Origin: Leishmania infantum JPCM5
Taxonomy: Eukaryota; Euglenozoa; Kinetoplastea; Trypanosomatida; Trypanosomatidae
Direction of reading: 5' to 3'
DNA length: 64,000 nucleotides
Assembly: GCF_000002875.2 (NCBI RefSeq)
Contig: NC_009419.2
Coordinates: forward strand, 531,454 to 595,453
Positions within the stretch are counted from its first letter, which is position 1. Every line of letters begins with the position of its first letter. A program made the translations under genes and the position numbers. Below the pieces are notes generated by a model. It saw only the letters and a program-made list of their open reading frames with translations, made no database searches and had not been told where the DNA came from. Of this stretch, positions 30,201 to 40,285 are shown one piece after another.

Positions 30201-32344
30201 AGGCGAAGGCCGAGGGGAATGATAGGTGGATCTACAGCGAGCGTGTTGGCGCGGATGGGGTGACGCGCCGCTACCGCCGTCGAGTGTGCGACGGCGAGAG
30301 CCACTCGAGCTCGCGCAGCATCTCAGGGCCGGGGTCGCACAATGACTCGTACATCGTCGAGGAAGAGCTGGACAAAGACGGAGCCGTGGTGGGTCGGCGC
30401 AAACTGCGCTGGCACGTAGCGCTCTCGTCGGACTGCTCGCTTTACACGGCAGACGAGAGAGCGCCGGGGTTCCTTCGCCGCAAGTACTACGAGGATCGAG
30501 CGAAGAAATTGCGGCGTTTGGAGTCGTGGCGCCGCGTGAGCGCTGGGCACAGTGACAGCGACTCCCCGTCATCCAGCATGACCTCGTGGAGCTCCATCGA
30601 CGACTGCGACAGCGACGATCGCCACAACGGGCGCCGTCGCCGTCGCCGCGCTCGCCACACGGGCTTGCGACGTGATCACCCACGCTACTCGAGGAAAGGT
30701 GATCAGTATTGGCACAAGAAGTTTGGGCTGAAGCTCGACTGGAGGTTCCCTTATGAAGACGATGTGGCCGACCGTGGTGATGGTGGGCGACGCGCGCAGG
30801 GATCGAGTAAGTCTGGACTCACCCAGGAGGAGCGGGAGCATCTGCTGGCTCGCAAGGAGTGGCTGTGCTCCGTGCTGGAGGCACAGGGGATTCACCTGCC
30901 ACCACACATGCTAGAGGATCCGGCTGAGCAGATGTTGCTGTACGACTTTCTGCGGCTCGCGGAGGAGAGAGAGAGAGCCGTCGATCAGAGCAACTACCGC
31001 GGCGGCAGCGACGACGACTACCACCTTGAGGATAGCGAGGCCGGCGATGCAGGCAATCTGTCGCGTCTCGCAGCACTGATGGCGAAGTTGCAGGGGTTCA
31101 CCCTGGACGACCTCGCGAACTCTAGCCTCATGCGCCGTCTCCTGGGGGAGAGCGAGGCGGAGGGGGCGGGGAACCGCCATCTCACACCACAGCAGGTACA
31201 GGACATCTTGACCGCTCTTACCAAGGGGCAAAGAGCAGGCGGTGCACGCGCAGACTCGGGCCGAGCGGAGCAGGAAAGCGTGCGAGAGCGCCGACTGCGT
31301 CTACTGCGCATGCTCGAGGATAACAGGGGTCTCCAGCAGCAGCGCCGCGAAGACTCCGCGGCGCCTGGCCCCACAGAGAGCCCGCTCACAAAGGAAACTT
31401 TCGGTCTTACCGAGGTACCGCCACCGCCTCCTCGTCCGCCGTCCTCCAAGGGACCACCGAAGTCTGCCTCGCCCACAAACCTTCCCAAGTACATTGCCTC
31501 ACCACATCCGCCTAGCGTGCAGTCGCCACCGTCCTTTGCCAAGAGCAGCTCACACATCGGCTTCTCTTGCGAGTCGCTGGATCTGCCCGAGCGCCAAAAG
31601 GCCCCCTCGAGAGAGTCCAGCGCAGCGAGTAGTGCGCGGCTGTTCGCCAATTCCATTGCGTGGAAGATTTCGCCGACGACGCTGGCGGAGAGGAAAGAGC
31701 TGGAGCGACTCTTCAGAGAGCTAGAGGCATACTGGGCGGACCGTGCTTCGCAGGGAGGCCGCTTTCGTGTCGATATCATCGACTACACTCCTGAGCAGCT
31801 TGAGGAGTTCTTCACCCACCTGCACCTCGGCCCCCGCCAGCGCGCCCTGCTGCGAGGGCGAGCCCCGCTGGCGGCGGCAACATCGCTGGTGGGTGGAGCA
31901 ATGCACCAGGACGGCTCATGCTCGGCATTCAAGGGCGCCGTCGCGGCGCCTGCGCAACGGCAGCACGGCCATACCGGTTGTGGTCAGCCAGCCCACTCTC
32001 TGGTTCCGTCGCCGACGCCCCTCGCACCAGCGCCGGTCAAGCTCTTCACGCTCACCACAGAGGACTCCCTCGACGGGGCCTTGCGCCGCAGCTATCAGAG
32101 CTACATGGAGGACAAGCTTTTCTCCGAGGCTCTGCACGGAAATGTCAAGCTCGATACAGCAAGGTCCGCCCGCGTATCGACGGCAGCGCAGTCTCTGCGA
32201 CCACCGCCACTTCCTCGCTTGAAGCTGCGTGACTCACGATGGAGGGCGTCGGGTGAGCGAGTAGGCGGCGTGCCGACTACCTCTGCAGCACCACGTCCAC
32301 CGCCGAAGTCGTCGCCACCTTCCTCATCCTTGCCAAGGCTGTAG
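27215..32344 (+). CDS. Very large, mostly disordered protein of unknown function
   Basis: 1709 codons, no family recognised. Long Ser/Gly/Ala/Asp/Arg-rich stretches separate a few conserved-looking islands: residues about 30-130 (helical, with QDVQRRLLCNAAEELEFL), a part near 620-660 (MTPLQYVYLHTRIAHVLLPECDAVEVELLPYIQEDLL), a part near 825-880 (YPQFWCSMMELADNWTCC, then ETAIFMWELYGEVFG), and 1150-1280 (RRDHPRYSRKGDQYWHKKFG). Basic patches (RRRRRRARHTG) and a poly-Pro stretch near 1405 are visible. A PPPPP run at about residues 37-41 follows the start. There are two possible ATGs, 27215 and 27275, and I cannot choose between them. The island pattern suggests a scaffold, but that is inference. 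Confidence 0.8.
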   Translation: MAPRTSITTQPHSLARATTSMATTTATDVNALHYAPPPPPPPSQEIPASALALDRKVVQALFVSLRMSIPQDVQRRLLCNAAEELEFLIARQPRVSAFHHRRRESLRHPALAMAAKKYYRECRRRRFELELQQMAAVEGRPLSQPTSSPAAQVRSGVSAAQRESVLVDLLFSEYAQQSAIYSKDQDRQGDHYGTSTGKGTAGFGGFAASHTSTSLNTCAASTPPRLLGRISREVDIEASLQPPTTPRGGHAVELSSTMTSGKSGILLHRSPTLRHPKSSNEDSVSALSEALNTGSLSRFGLSVTAAENAESGGNARARGIGMGVSTTAAADGARFFARRMGCNDNAAGRRGGGSGGGTGDKFASGWTGEMRVLLQRRTEEEREAGTGNDPYLFISARPVEHLLCCYGGVSREPAAMALGAASMMLQCDSTNTADADPFRNAIVEEDMRWDQLAGCHRQLLRAAYGPCRAAAAAVAGDHLVNDVIRRFWDRLTVSMAAQHAHKAQEARKSRAAADADIAAAASALRGRRDGEADEDDLNEISDSDDKGGGVAVGRGAGTGDDDVGRRKTASISMSRAKRNASKSSRTRKTVSKLSRKTKRKGGGAVSSGVGGGSEQHSSVAYYMTPLQYVYLHTRIAHVLLPECDAVEVELLPYIQEDLLVDAAYDEGDAAQPFYFGEAPRLVGDFGRQHRRSTAAVGAGPMLRTSLAESKLQGGGYEDAGDDRMSAAGGEMQRDALHLQRRFLSVRRNGYALSRSTGGGASDGGGMREIGLGDDGMSIGPTSSMAVTIDDGTVMRRADGCDRGMGRSYAMASLSLVPMSFTVAQLPSLTYPQFWCSMMELADNWTCCAGNPVETAIFMWELYGEVFGHNWDEEDKLLANAVESKAAKSVMSAAEKAELAKEEADTMESFQALLAEVSGQLSQPPSRRRSLNSITSMTEAIQAAADRYRSRRPQSKTKRGTRTCSQSTQSIDPDDDESLLLTSYLDLSLSELKRLAEAKAEGNDRWIYSERVGADGVTRRYRRRVCDGESHSSSRSISGPGSHNDSYIVEEELDKDGAVVGRRKLRWHVALSSDCSLYTADERAPGFLRRKYYEDRAKKLRRLESWRRVSAGHSDSDSPSSSMTSWSSIDDCDSDDRHNGRRRRRRARHTGLRRDHPRYSRKGDQYWHKKFGLKLDWRFPYEDDVADRGDGGRRAQGSSKSGLTQEEREHLLARKEWLCSVLEAQGIHLPPHMLEDPAEQMLLYDFLRLAEERERAVDQSNYRGGSDDDYHLEDSEAGDAGNLSRLAALMAKLQGFTLDDLANSSLMRRLLGESEAEGAGNRHLTPQQVQDILTALTKGQRAGGARADSGRAEQESVRERRLRLLRMLEDNRGLQQQRREDSAAPGPTESPLTKETFGLTEVPPPPPRPPSSKGPPKSASPTNLPKYIASPHPPSVQSPPSFAKSSSHIGFSCESLDLPERQKAPSRESSAASSARLFANSIAWKISPTTLAERKELERLFRELEAYWADRASQGGRFRVDIIDYTPEQLEEFFTHLHLGPRQRALLRGRAPLAAATSLVGGAMHQDGSCSAFKGAVAAPAQRQHGHTGCGQPAHSLVPSPTPLAPAPVKLFTLTTEDSLDGALRRSYQSYMEDKLFSEALHGNVKLDTARSARVSTAAQSLRPPPLPRLKLRDSRWRASGERVGGVPTTSAAPRPPPKSSPPSSSLPRL

Positions 32345-33302
32345 GGTACCGCCGTTGCAACGGCGCTGATGTGTATGAGTGCGTGTGCTTGCACGTGGCC
32401 GGCACTGCGAGTGGCTTACTCTCTCGCGGTCGCTTTCTCTTCTCGTCTGCCTTGGTCCCTCTGCTTTTCGCTTTTCTTCTGCTGGTGGCGCTTTCATTTT
32501 TTTTTGTTTGCGTTTTCCTCATGTAAACCATCACGTGCCACGCAGGCGCTGCGGCCATTCTTTTCATCCTGTCTCGGACTGCTCTTCTCTGTCATTGCTT
32601 GGGTTGACGGACATGCGTGGAGCAACAGAGAATGCACATTCCCTGCGGCCTAGTCTCACGCAGGCACACATACACGCAAACACGCTCCCGCATGTGTGCA
32701 TTATGTATCATCACTACGTGTCTGGGCTGCGTTCTCAGATCACAATGACGGCGCCGGCAACTGCGCTGCACCTTTTTCTTTTGTTTTCTTTGATGCACGA
32801 GGGCGCTGCTGGAGCCCTTTCTCGTTTCTCTCGTCCCTCGTGTGTGTTTCGTTTCGGATACAGATAACTTCATCTTACGCTTTCGGAACGGATGGGTTTG
32901 GAACGCATTGGCTTCGTGCATGTGCATATTGACGTGGAGCGGAGCGCTGACCACTGGCATCTCCACTGCTCCACTCCCTTCCTCGTCTCGTGCACCGACA
33001 CGCTGGCTTATAAAACAAGCTCACCACCAACTCCTCACTCTTCTTGTAGTGCCTTCTCTCTTCCTTGTCTGCTCCCCTCCTTCCTTCCTCTCTCCAACGC
33101 TTCGCTTCCCCTCTCCCCCCACACGATGAAGCACCAACACGCGCGGGCACATAACCGCGTTCTTTCTCGCTCGCATATTCTGAATCTTGTCAGCTGCGAG
33201 GAAACAACAACTGCACCATACTGGCTAGCGACAAACACACACACACACACACACATACAAGCAGAGGTGTAGGCCTGCATCAAAGGAAGCACGAAGCCAG
33301 CT
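32345..33302. other. Intergenic, large protein to PDI-like gene
   Basis: No gene seen. A T-rich run lies at 32499-32508. A CA repeat of about 22 bp at 33233-33254 sits in the leader of the next gene. Acceptors near 33262-33264 (GCAGAGG) are weak. Confidence 0.4.
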
Positions 33303-34982
33303 ATGCACCGTACACCGCGGCGGACGCCGCTGTTGGTACTTGTTGTCTTCGTTGCAACTCTGTGCCTCTCGCACGCGTTGGCGGTAGAGGATGTAGGCGA
33401 GGATGCCTCGGCGGTGCTGGAGCTCATCTCTGAGGGCTCCACAACCACCTACAAGATACCTGACTCCATGGTAGTGCTGAACAACGCAAACTTCGAGTCT
33501 TACCTCTTTCCCAGCAAGCGCGCAACCCCGCGTGCGTTCCTTGTTCTCTGTTACTCGCCATGGTGTCCTCACTGCAAATCTCTCTTGCCACAGTTTCTGA
33601 ATGCCAGCATGCAGTTGGATCTAATGAAGGTGCCGCACAGCAACTTCGCGGTGGTCGACGTACAGAAGAACACGGCGGTCTCGGAGTACTTCGACGTGGA
33701 GCGCTTCCCCACCCTTTTGTACACCACCGGCAAGGGCAGGCAGTGGCACCTGTACGAAGGCGGCAACACCCAGCAGGGTTTCATGCAGTTCTCGACGTAC
33801 CTCCAGAACGCCATGGACACCGGGAGCTTTTCGGAGGATGTCACGGATGTGTCACACTTCAATGAGGTCGAGGAGAAGAGCGGCACAACGCGTGTGCCCT
33901 GCTACGTCTACGTGCCAGCCACATCCTCCAGTGCGCCTGAAAGCCAGCGCACAGCCCACTGGAGCCACGCCATCGATGGCGCCGCGTCCGTTAGTAACAT
34001 CCGCTTTGCCGTCATCTACGAGAAGTCGCAGGCGGAGGGCTGGGCGGAGCACGCCAGTGACAAGTATAAAAAAGTGGTGGAGAAGGCGAAGGCGTGCGTG
34101 GCGGCGGGGAAGGCCAGCGGCCCAGGCGGTGAGGCTCTGGTTGTCTTCTCCGATCGCTACCGCGAGCCTCACTGCTACTCGGGACCGTGGGTGGAGGAGC
34201 GCAGTGTCGCGAGGTCGTCCAAGCACAGGACCCGCCAGGTCGACGCCGATACGCTGACAATGAGCACGTCACTCGAGAACTTTCTGGCCCTGAACGGCTT
34301 CCACGCCGTCGAGGACGCGTCGTCGGCCATGTTCGCCACCCTCGCGTACTACCCCAAGAACTACTTGGGTGTAGTTATGACGAATCGCCCAATCGACGAC
34401 AAGGACATGGACTTTGTGCCAGTGCTGCGCGAGATCACACAGGCCGAAAACGCCGCTCTGGAGAAAAAGCACGGAAGCGACTTGCCAATCGAGGAGGAGA
34501 TGCGCACCCCTCGCGTTTCATGGTCGTATATCGACGTGGTGGAGTATGAGGTGTGGCGCTCGCGCTACGACATCGAGCTGGATCAGCTGCCGGCTGTCAT
34601 GATCATCGACACAAAGCGCGACCGCTTCTTCAAGATGCGCACTCATGTGCCGCGCTTTGAGGCAATCAAGATGGACACGCCGTGGAAGGTGGGCGGAGAG
34701 CAGCAGCAGCTCATCGCGCAATTCGCTCAGGATGTACTGGCGGATGCGTACAAGGCGCAGAAGCTGTCTGTCGCTGGCGCCGTCGCCGAGTACCTCTCAC
34801 ACTACCCTGGCTTTGCTTTGATGTACGAAGCGCTCAACTACGAGGACTTCGTGTTCGACATCGTGGTAATGGCGCTTGGTTTCTTTACTTTCTTGTTCTT
34901 CCTGGCGATCGTGATGGAGCCGCTCATGGACTGGTACGACGCACGCTCGAAAAAGAAGGCAGATAAGGTCAAGAGGGACTAG
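33303..34982 (+). CDS. Membrane-anchored PDI/TMX-like thioredoxin protein
   Basis: A 559-residue ER-type protein. Signal peptide at residues 1-27 (hydrophobic core LLVLVVFVATLCLSHALA). A thioredoxin domain about 55-175 has YSPWCPHCKSLLPQFL with C88 and C91. CPHC is more oxidising than the CGPC of thioredoxin and is close to PDI's CGHC. The cis-proline segment is RFPTLLY. A middle part without clear motifs contains several cysteines. A membrane span sits near 515-540 (FDIVVMALGFFTFLFFLAIVMEP), then a short basic cytosolic tail ending KVKRD, where K at -3 and -5 fits the KxKxx COPI retrieval pattern. Likely role: disulfide formation or isomerisation in the ER lumen. It is a TMX-like topology. 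Confidence 0.82.
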   Translation: MHRTPRRTPLLVLVVFVATLCLSHALAVEDVGEDASAVLELISEGSTTTYKIPDSMVVLNNANFESYLFPSKRATPRAFLVLCYSPWCPHCKSLLPQFLNASMQLDLMKVPHSNFAVVDVQKNTAVSEYFDVERFPTLLYTTGKGRQWHLYEGGNTQQGFMQFSTYLQNAMDTGSFSEDVTDVSHFNEVEEKSGTTRVPCYVYVPATSSSAPESQRTAHWSHAIDGAASVSNIRFAVIYEKSQAEGWAEHASDKYKKVVEKAKACVAAGKASGPGGEALVVFSDRYREPHCYSGPWVEERSVARSSKHRTRQVDADTLTMSTSLENFLALNGFHAVEDASSAMFATLAYYPKNYLGVVMTNRPIDDKDMDFVPVLREITQAENAALEKKHGSDLPIEEEMRTPRVSWSYIDVVEYEVWRSRYDIELDQLPAVMIIDTKRDRFFKMRTHVPRFEAIKMDTPWKVGGEQQQLIAQFAQDVLADAYKAQKLSVAGAVAEYLSHYPGFALMYEALNYEDFVFDIVVMALGFFTFLFFLAIVMEPLMDWYDARSKKKADKVKRD

Positions 34983-35976
34983 GGCTGTCTTGAAGGCACC
35001 AGAGTCAGCGAGTCTGCGAGATGGCTTTGACGTCCAAGTAGAGGCGCTCCCTGTACCTTTGTTTTCGCTCGCGGATGCCGAGCGCCGCTGATGTCCTGCG
35101 TGCCCGTGCCGTCCACAACCGTATGCTCTTTTCTTGTGTTGTTCAAGTGTATTTCTTCTCGTTATATATTGCCGATTATGCGGTTGTGTTGCACAGCACA
35201 TTCCCAGCGGACTCACCATCTCACGACCCTCCAGGTCACCTTTTGCTCTCCCTGTCCTTCAATTAGCGATGGTGGTAGCGGCGTCTCCTTTTCCGTCTGC
35301 GCGAAACCCTCAGCGACGCAACAGGAGCGCCGGGAGGCGAAAGGGGCAGCCGTGGGATTTAGTGGCCCAGCGGCGTACGGCCAGCTGCTCATGAGCAGCA
35401 GGCGTGATGGGGCGGCGATAATGTAGGGTGGCGGGGGAGTAGAGGGGAGGGGAGGGAGGGGCGGGGGACGGACCTCCGCCTGCGACTCATGCAATGCGTT
35501 TGCACGCTTGTAACCCTCCCTCTTTTCCGTTTTTTTTTTCGCCTTACTCGTTCGCCTTACTCAATTCCGGTGAGGTCATTAACGTCACCGGGGAGGAGCT
35601 TCGCATTGCTGTTCCCGTTTTCTATTTCGGGCATCTCTCCTTCGTTCCAGTACGTGGGTGCATTTATGTGTCTGCGTGTGTGTGTGTGTGCGTGCGCGCC
35701 TGTGCGTACGCTTCCGCTTCTTTGAGTCGACGCTCTCATGCTCCTCTGCTTTCCGCCATCTCCTCTTCTTCCTGCCGCCTTTCTTGACTTCCACACCCCC
35801 TTGGCCTGACATGCCCACGCACACACGCACGCAAACCCATACGTGCATTTACATACACGAGCAGAAGTCACAACAGGAATGCCTCTTGATCCACGCCTTT
35901 ATTGATTTCTCAATCGACCACCTGCTCGTCGCTTCTTTATTGTCCTCCCTTTGCCGAGCTCTCCTGTCGGGTAGAG
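34983..35976. other. Intergenic, PDI-like gene to IscA-like gene
   Basis: No gene seen. Contains a G-rich block at 35428-35468, a T-run at 35530-35539, and GT-rich and CA-rich stretches at 35676-35693 and 35818-35840. Confidence 0.4.
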
Positions 35977-36639
35977 ATGCTTCGCCTCTCTCTTCGTCGC
36001 TGGTGCGCCGCCGCGGCCAGTGGCTCGTCGACCTCAACGACTCATGGATCGCCGCCAGCGACCATGTTGCCTGACTTCTATGGCAAGAGCTTCTCTGTCT
36101 CACCGCGAGCGTGGGCCCAGATCACGCGAAAAAACTCAGAGGAGGGATTTACAAACGATGCGCGCTACCTTCGCCTCGCCATCGACTCGGGCGGCTGCCA
36201 CGGTTACGTCTACAAGTTTTCCTTTGAAAAGAACGAAGAGTTTAATTGCGAGGGGGATGTGGCTATCGCAGAGGTGGACGTGGTATCGCCCAGCGACGAA
36301 GCGTTCACTGGCGCGCAGCCGTCGCCGCGCGTAGTCGTGGACACTCTCAGCGCGTCGAAACTCGAGAACGCAACGCTGGACTACCACAGCGAGCTGAAGG
36401 GATCCGCATTTGTGGTGGTGGGCAATGAGTTAGTCGACGAGTCCTGCGCCTGCGCGATGTCCTTCTCTATTAGAAAAAAGACACGTCCGTCGGCGGCGTC
36501 ATCAAGCGCGCGAGGCGCGTCTTCTGGAGCTGGCGGTGGCCACGGAGGGAGCGGCGCCGCTGCTCCGCCGGCAGGTAGCTCTTTGGCGGCGAATGCGCGT
36601 CCGATTTCCCGCCGTTCTGCAACGCGCGCTACCTCATGA
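35977..36639 (+). CDS. IscA/HesB-type Fe-S assembly protein
   Basis: A 220-residue protein with the A-type carrier pattern: AIDSGGCHGYVYKFSFE (C74) and DESCACAMSF (C157, C159), that is one cysteine in a G-C-x-G turn and a CxC near the end. The spacing from C74 to C157 is 83, longer than the ~64 common in IscA, with an insertion rich in Ser/Pro (DVVSPSDEAFTGAQPSPR). The first 30 residues (MLRLSLRRWCAAAASGSS) are basic, Ser/Ala-rich and without acids, so a mitochondrial presequence is likely. The last 50 residues are Ser/Gly/Ala-rich and outside the fold. By family, it delivers clusters to [4Fe-4S] proteins in the mitochondrion (ISCA1/ISCA2 role). The ATG at 35977 gives the presequence. An upstream in-frame opening is leader. 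Confidence 0.85.
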   Translation: MLRLSLRRWCAAAASGSSTSTTHGSPPATMLPDFYGKSFSVSPRAWAQITRKNSEEGFTNDARYLRLAIDSGGCHGYVYKFSFEKNEEFNCEGDVAIAEVDVVSPSDEAFTGAQPSPRVVVDTLSASKLENATLDYHSELKGSAFVVVGNELVDESCACAMSFSIRKKTRPSAASSSARGASSGAGGGHGGSGAAAPPAGSSLAANARPISRRSATRATS

Positions 36640-37387
36640 AAACGATTTAAATCACGCGTACCTCGAGCGTGTGTGCGTGTGTGCCACCTGCAGAGTTTGT
36701 GCATCTTCCTCTCGGGTGTCGATCCCCTCCACCCTCCCCCACGCACAGCGATGCAGGGAGGCGTCAGTGACATCCTTATATTTCGACATGTCTCCGAAAC
36801 GAAAACACAAACATATAAACACACATACACACTTGTTTTGCGTATTGGGGGCATTCGTACACAGTGCTGAGTTACGTGAAACGACGCCGCTCGCACCTCT
36901 CGGTGCGTTATTCCTTCGTTTCCTTTTCTTCGTTATTCACATGATTGCGCACGCACACACACGCACACACACACACACACGCGCAAGCTGACTCGAGGTT
37001 TTGCTCACGTAAGCGTCTGTGTTATGCTGTGCCTACATACGAATGAGAACTCTCTGCCATCCCCGTTGGCGCACAGGCACTTCTCTTGTAGCACTCCAAT
37101 ACTCGAACAACCCTTCCCCTCCTCTTCCTGGCTACTTTATGCCCCTCGCCCTCCCCTCAACCCACCCCTTATTTCGCTTTCCATTTTGGCCTCTTGCGAA
37201 AGACAGCAGATAAGGTGAGGAAGAGCGGTGCTTGTCGAGCCTCTCTGCCCTCTATCCTCTTTAGAAGCAAAGAAACACGTACGTACCCGCGGCGCTAAGG
37301 CGGAGCTCACAGTCTCTCCATCGGACAAAACGCACGCCTTTCTCCACTCCTTTTTTTCCCTTCCATAGAGCGTACACATTCATCGTA

Positions 37388-37427
<40 letters not shown>

Positions 37428-37444
37428 ACAGACGTCACGCTGTC
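36640..37444. other. Intergenic, IscA-like gene to Ser-rich protein
   Basis: No gene seen. Contains CA repeats at 36952-36981 and a pure CA run of about 34 bp at 37389-37422 that ends 22 nt before the next ATG. Confidence 0.45.
37389..37422. repeat. (CA)n microsatellite, 34 bp
   Basis: Uninterrupted CA dinucleotides, 17 units, ending 22 nt before the ATG of the 329-residue protein gene. It is among the longest pure CA runs in the window. Replication slippage may make its length variable between strains. Confidence 0.85.
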
Positions 37445-38434
37445 ATGGCGGACAGCCACTCCACCTCTGCTGCACCGGCAGCGTCGTCGCCGTGCAGCGT
37501 GTATCGGCTGAAGCACAACCCGTCGTGGACAAAGTTTGGCATGCATCCAGCAATGCTAGCGGACATCAATGCTCGGTCGGGTCGACCAACATCGCGCCGT
37601 GCATCGTCATGCGGTTCTTCCGCGGCGAACTCGGCGGTGCCCTCCGCAAGCGCATCACTTCTGTCTACTGCATCGGCACGACAGCCTGCGTCAAGTGGCA
37701 GCTTGGCTGCAGTTGGAGCCCAAGCAGCTTTGCGACACGAACATAAACAAGCGCATGCAGCTTCGCGGTCAATGAGCCTGCGGGCAACTGCCTTCAATGC
37801 TAGTGGTATTCGCGGAGTTTCTCAATCATTGGTTTCCGACAGCGCGTTTTCGACCTCGCGTGCCCGTGGCGGCAGTGACGTGAAGGCACGCGCTCCAGAA
37901 AGCGCTTCACTGAGTCAGCCAGCAGCAACGCGTGGAGAATCACCTGCGGCGTCGGCACCGGTGTCGACGACCTTTAGGGACAAGGGCGGCTCTTGCGATC
38001 ACGGCACCGAGACGCCTCGCACTCCTAACGACACACGTAGCTCTGACTTTACAGATTCGTCATGGAGAGCGGAGACGACTCGCGATCCTTCGCTTCAGCC
38101 CTCAGTCCTGCCTCTGCGGGAAGCCTCGTCGTCTCGCGCGAAGGTCTCACATCTCATGGGCTCTGCAGCCCTTGTCGAGGTAGCTGGTCCGCTGGACGCC
38201 TTGTATGTTCCACTACGTCGACCCGCCCCGCGAGGCTGCGTGGCGACGCGCCAGCACTTTTCGATTTTCGAACGTACGCATTGCCAGGGAGTACCTGTTA
38301 GGTCAGCGACGGAGGCTAGAGCAGCGGTAGCTGCTCATAGGGTGGCACACATCGGTCACCGCGGCGTTGTCGGTGGGTCGCCTGAGACAGACACCTACAG
38401 GACCACCAACAGTGCCTATGGCCGTGGATGCTGA
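37445..38434 (+). CDS. Ser/Ala-rich protein of unknown function, 329 aa
   Basis: I do not recognise it. The first 45 residues contain one conserved-looking motif (VYRLKHNPSWTKFGMHPAMLADINARSG). The remainder is low-complexity Ser, Ala, Arg and Thr with no stable domain visible. The C-terminal 60 residues are less repetitive (APRGCVATRQHFSIFERTHCQG). There is no signal peptide or membrane segment. The clean ATG after a long CA leader and the non-repetitive first part favour a real gene, but the low-complexity body makes this less certain than for its neighbours. Confidence 0.55.
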   Translation: MADSHSTSAAPAASSPCSVYRLKHNPSWTKFGMHPAMLADINARSGRPTSRRASSCGSSAANSAVPSASASLLSTASARQPASSGSLAAVGAQAALRHEHKQAHAASRSMSLRATAFNASGIRGVSQSLVSDSAFSTSRARGGSDVKARAPESASLSQPAATRGESPAASAPVSTTFRDKGGSCDHGTETPRTPNDTRSSDFTDSSWRAETTRDPSLQPSVLPLREASSSRAKVSHLMGSAALVEVAGPLDALYVPLRRPAPRGCVATRQHFSIFERTHCQGVPVRSATEARAAVAAHRVAHIGHRGVVGGSPETDTYRTTNSAYGRGC

Positions 38435-40285
38435 GGCAAGCAGTAGAGGGCGCGTTGCTACACATTTACGCAGTTGATTGACCCCTCCCTCTCTCGTGCT
38501 CTCTTACCTAGTATGAACAGACCACGTTCGTCTCGGTGCCCGCGGTACGCCATAGACACATATGCATATGCACAGGCTCATACACGTGTGCTCCGCCAGG
38601 AGGACTTGTTCTCTTGGCACAAGCCGTATTCAATGGATATGAGACCCACTTGCGAGGATCGAAACAAACAACAGAAAAGTGTCAATCAATCAGAGGCGGG
38701 CGTCGCAACGCTGCTAGCGCGGGAGACACACGCACGCGCACTCGCCACGTTGGGCACCTCGACACTGGTGCTCAGCTTTCTCATCTTTTACAGCGTTCCC
38801 GCGAGAGGCAGTGTAGGTTGGGTCTATCTCCATTGCCTGATGAAGCATTGCCACCCTTTCACGCCCCTCTATCTGCGGCGATGCGCAGAGTCATGGAGGG
38901 CGCATCTTGCCCGCACAATTCCCTCCATTTTCACTGCCCACCGTTGCATTTTGTTTCCTTCATACTGCACCATCTTCGACCTGGCGTGCATACAGAGATG
39001 CCGATGGCCACAACCACGCCCACACGACCATTTCCGCAAACGACCATCCGTGTATTATCATCGACTCGAAAAGGTGCTTCTTTCTCTGTTTGTTGGGTTC
39101 GCTGTCCTGCTCTATCTTCTTGATCCTTCACAGGGCTCACCTTCAACTCTCGCTCTTTCACGCTCTAGGCCTGTGGCTCGTCCATCTTTGCTCCCCTTTT
39201 CTTTTTTTTCTTGTTCCCCCTTCCCCTATTCTCCTTTCCCACGTTGGCAGGTGTTTCACACCGCTCGACTTGTTTTCGAACTGCTGAAGAAGTCAAAGAG
39301 CAGATCAACCAGAGCGACAGATCTTTTTCTTTTCGGTCTTTCAGTTGTGTGGAAGTCCGGGGTGCTTCCCAGACTAACTTGCCGTCTTTTCTGTCGCCAT
39401 TTACTTGTGAGCAGCGCCGTCTCTCCTCTCTACGTCTTCGCATCTGTCTCACCGGCGCTTGTGGGGAGACACGCACGTGCAGACGCACACACACACACAC
39501 ACACATACGCGTATATATGCAGGTCTAGAAACGATTCACTCATACACTTGGCCCCTTTACCATCTCGATACACCCACGCACAAATCGTTCGCAAAGCAAC
39601 CCCAGGCACAGCGGCAGTGAGACGCAACTTCTCAATTGTAAGCGTTAAAGTTTCCTTCAACGTGGAGCACATACGCACGTGCCTACACAAGCACAGTTAT
39701 ACACATACCTGCACCTGCGCAGAGCAGTGGCAGAAGGTAATAATAATAACGAGTAGTAAGTGCTTTTCATCTTTTTTGCTTTCTCACTCTTCGGCCGCCC
39801 CTGTTTCACTTTTCGCGGGACTTCTATCGTTTTCTCGCTCTCTCGGCCTGTCTGTCTGTCCTTCTCTTGTCCGCCTTTCGACCCACCTTTTTTTTTCCAT
39901 AGCCCCCCCTGCTACCCTCAGTCGAAGGCCAGCCGGGCCTTGAGCACGGCACCTTTGTTATTAGGCTGCTCTCTCGTATTGTTCGGGGGCTTCCCATCTC
40001 TTGTGCTGCCTTTTCTTCGTCGGGCTCCTCCTTTCGTTTTGAGTTTTACGACCCCCCTCCCGCCGCTGTTTCGCCCGTTCTGCTCTCCGTGCGGCGGGCG
40101 TGGCTTCCTTTTTGAACATCTGTGTGTGTGTGTGTGTGTGGTTCCTTTTTCCCCTCTCAGCTCGTCTCTCTTTGCTGCCAAAGCTGCTGCCGCTGAAACC
40201 ATCTTCACCGTTTTCCCTCCCTAGCTCCGTTACCGACGCGACGCTTCACAGCGCGGACTTCCTCAACATCGCGCTTGTGAGACCG
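38435..40285. other. Long intergenic region with a doubtful long frame
   Basis: A frame of about 476 codons is open from an ATG at 38513 to 39943, but its translation reads through CT-rich and CA-repeat DNA (poly Ser/Leu/Phe blocks and a His-Thr repeat at about 39485-39505) and shows no conserved part, so I leave it out. The next gene's candidate acceptor is AG 40159-40160 after CCTTTTTCCCCTCTC. TG repeat at 40121-40141. Confidence 0.5.

Noticed and set aside
38513..39943. Open frame of about 476 codons between the Ser-rich and OCRE-like genes
   Set aside because: Long, but translation is mainly Ser/Leu/Phe from CT-rich DNA and a His-Thr run from a CA repeat, with no conserved block or domain. 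It spans what should be 3' UTR and leader. A homologue with a kept frame in relatives would change this view.
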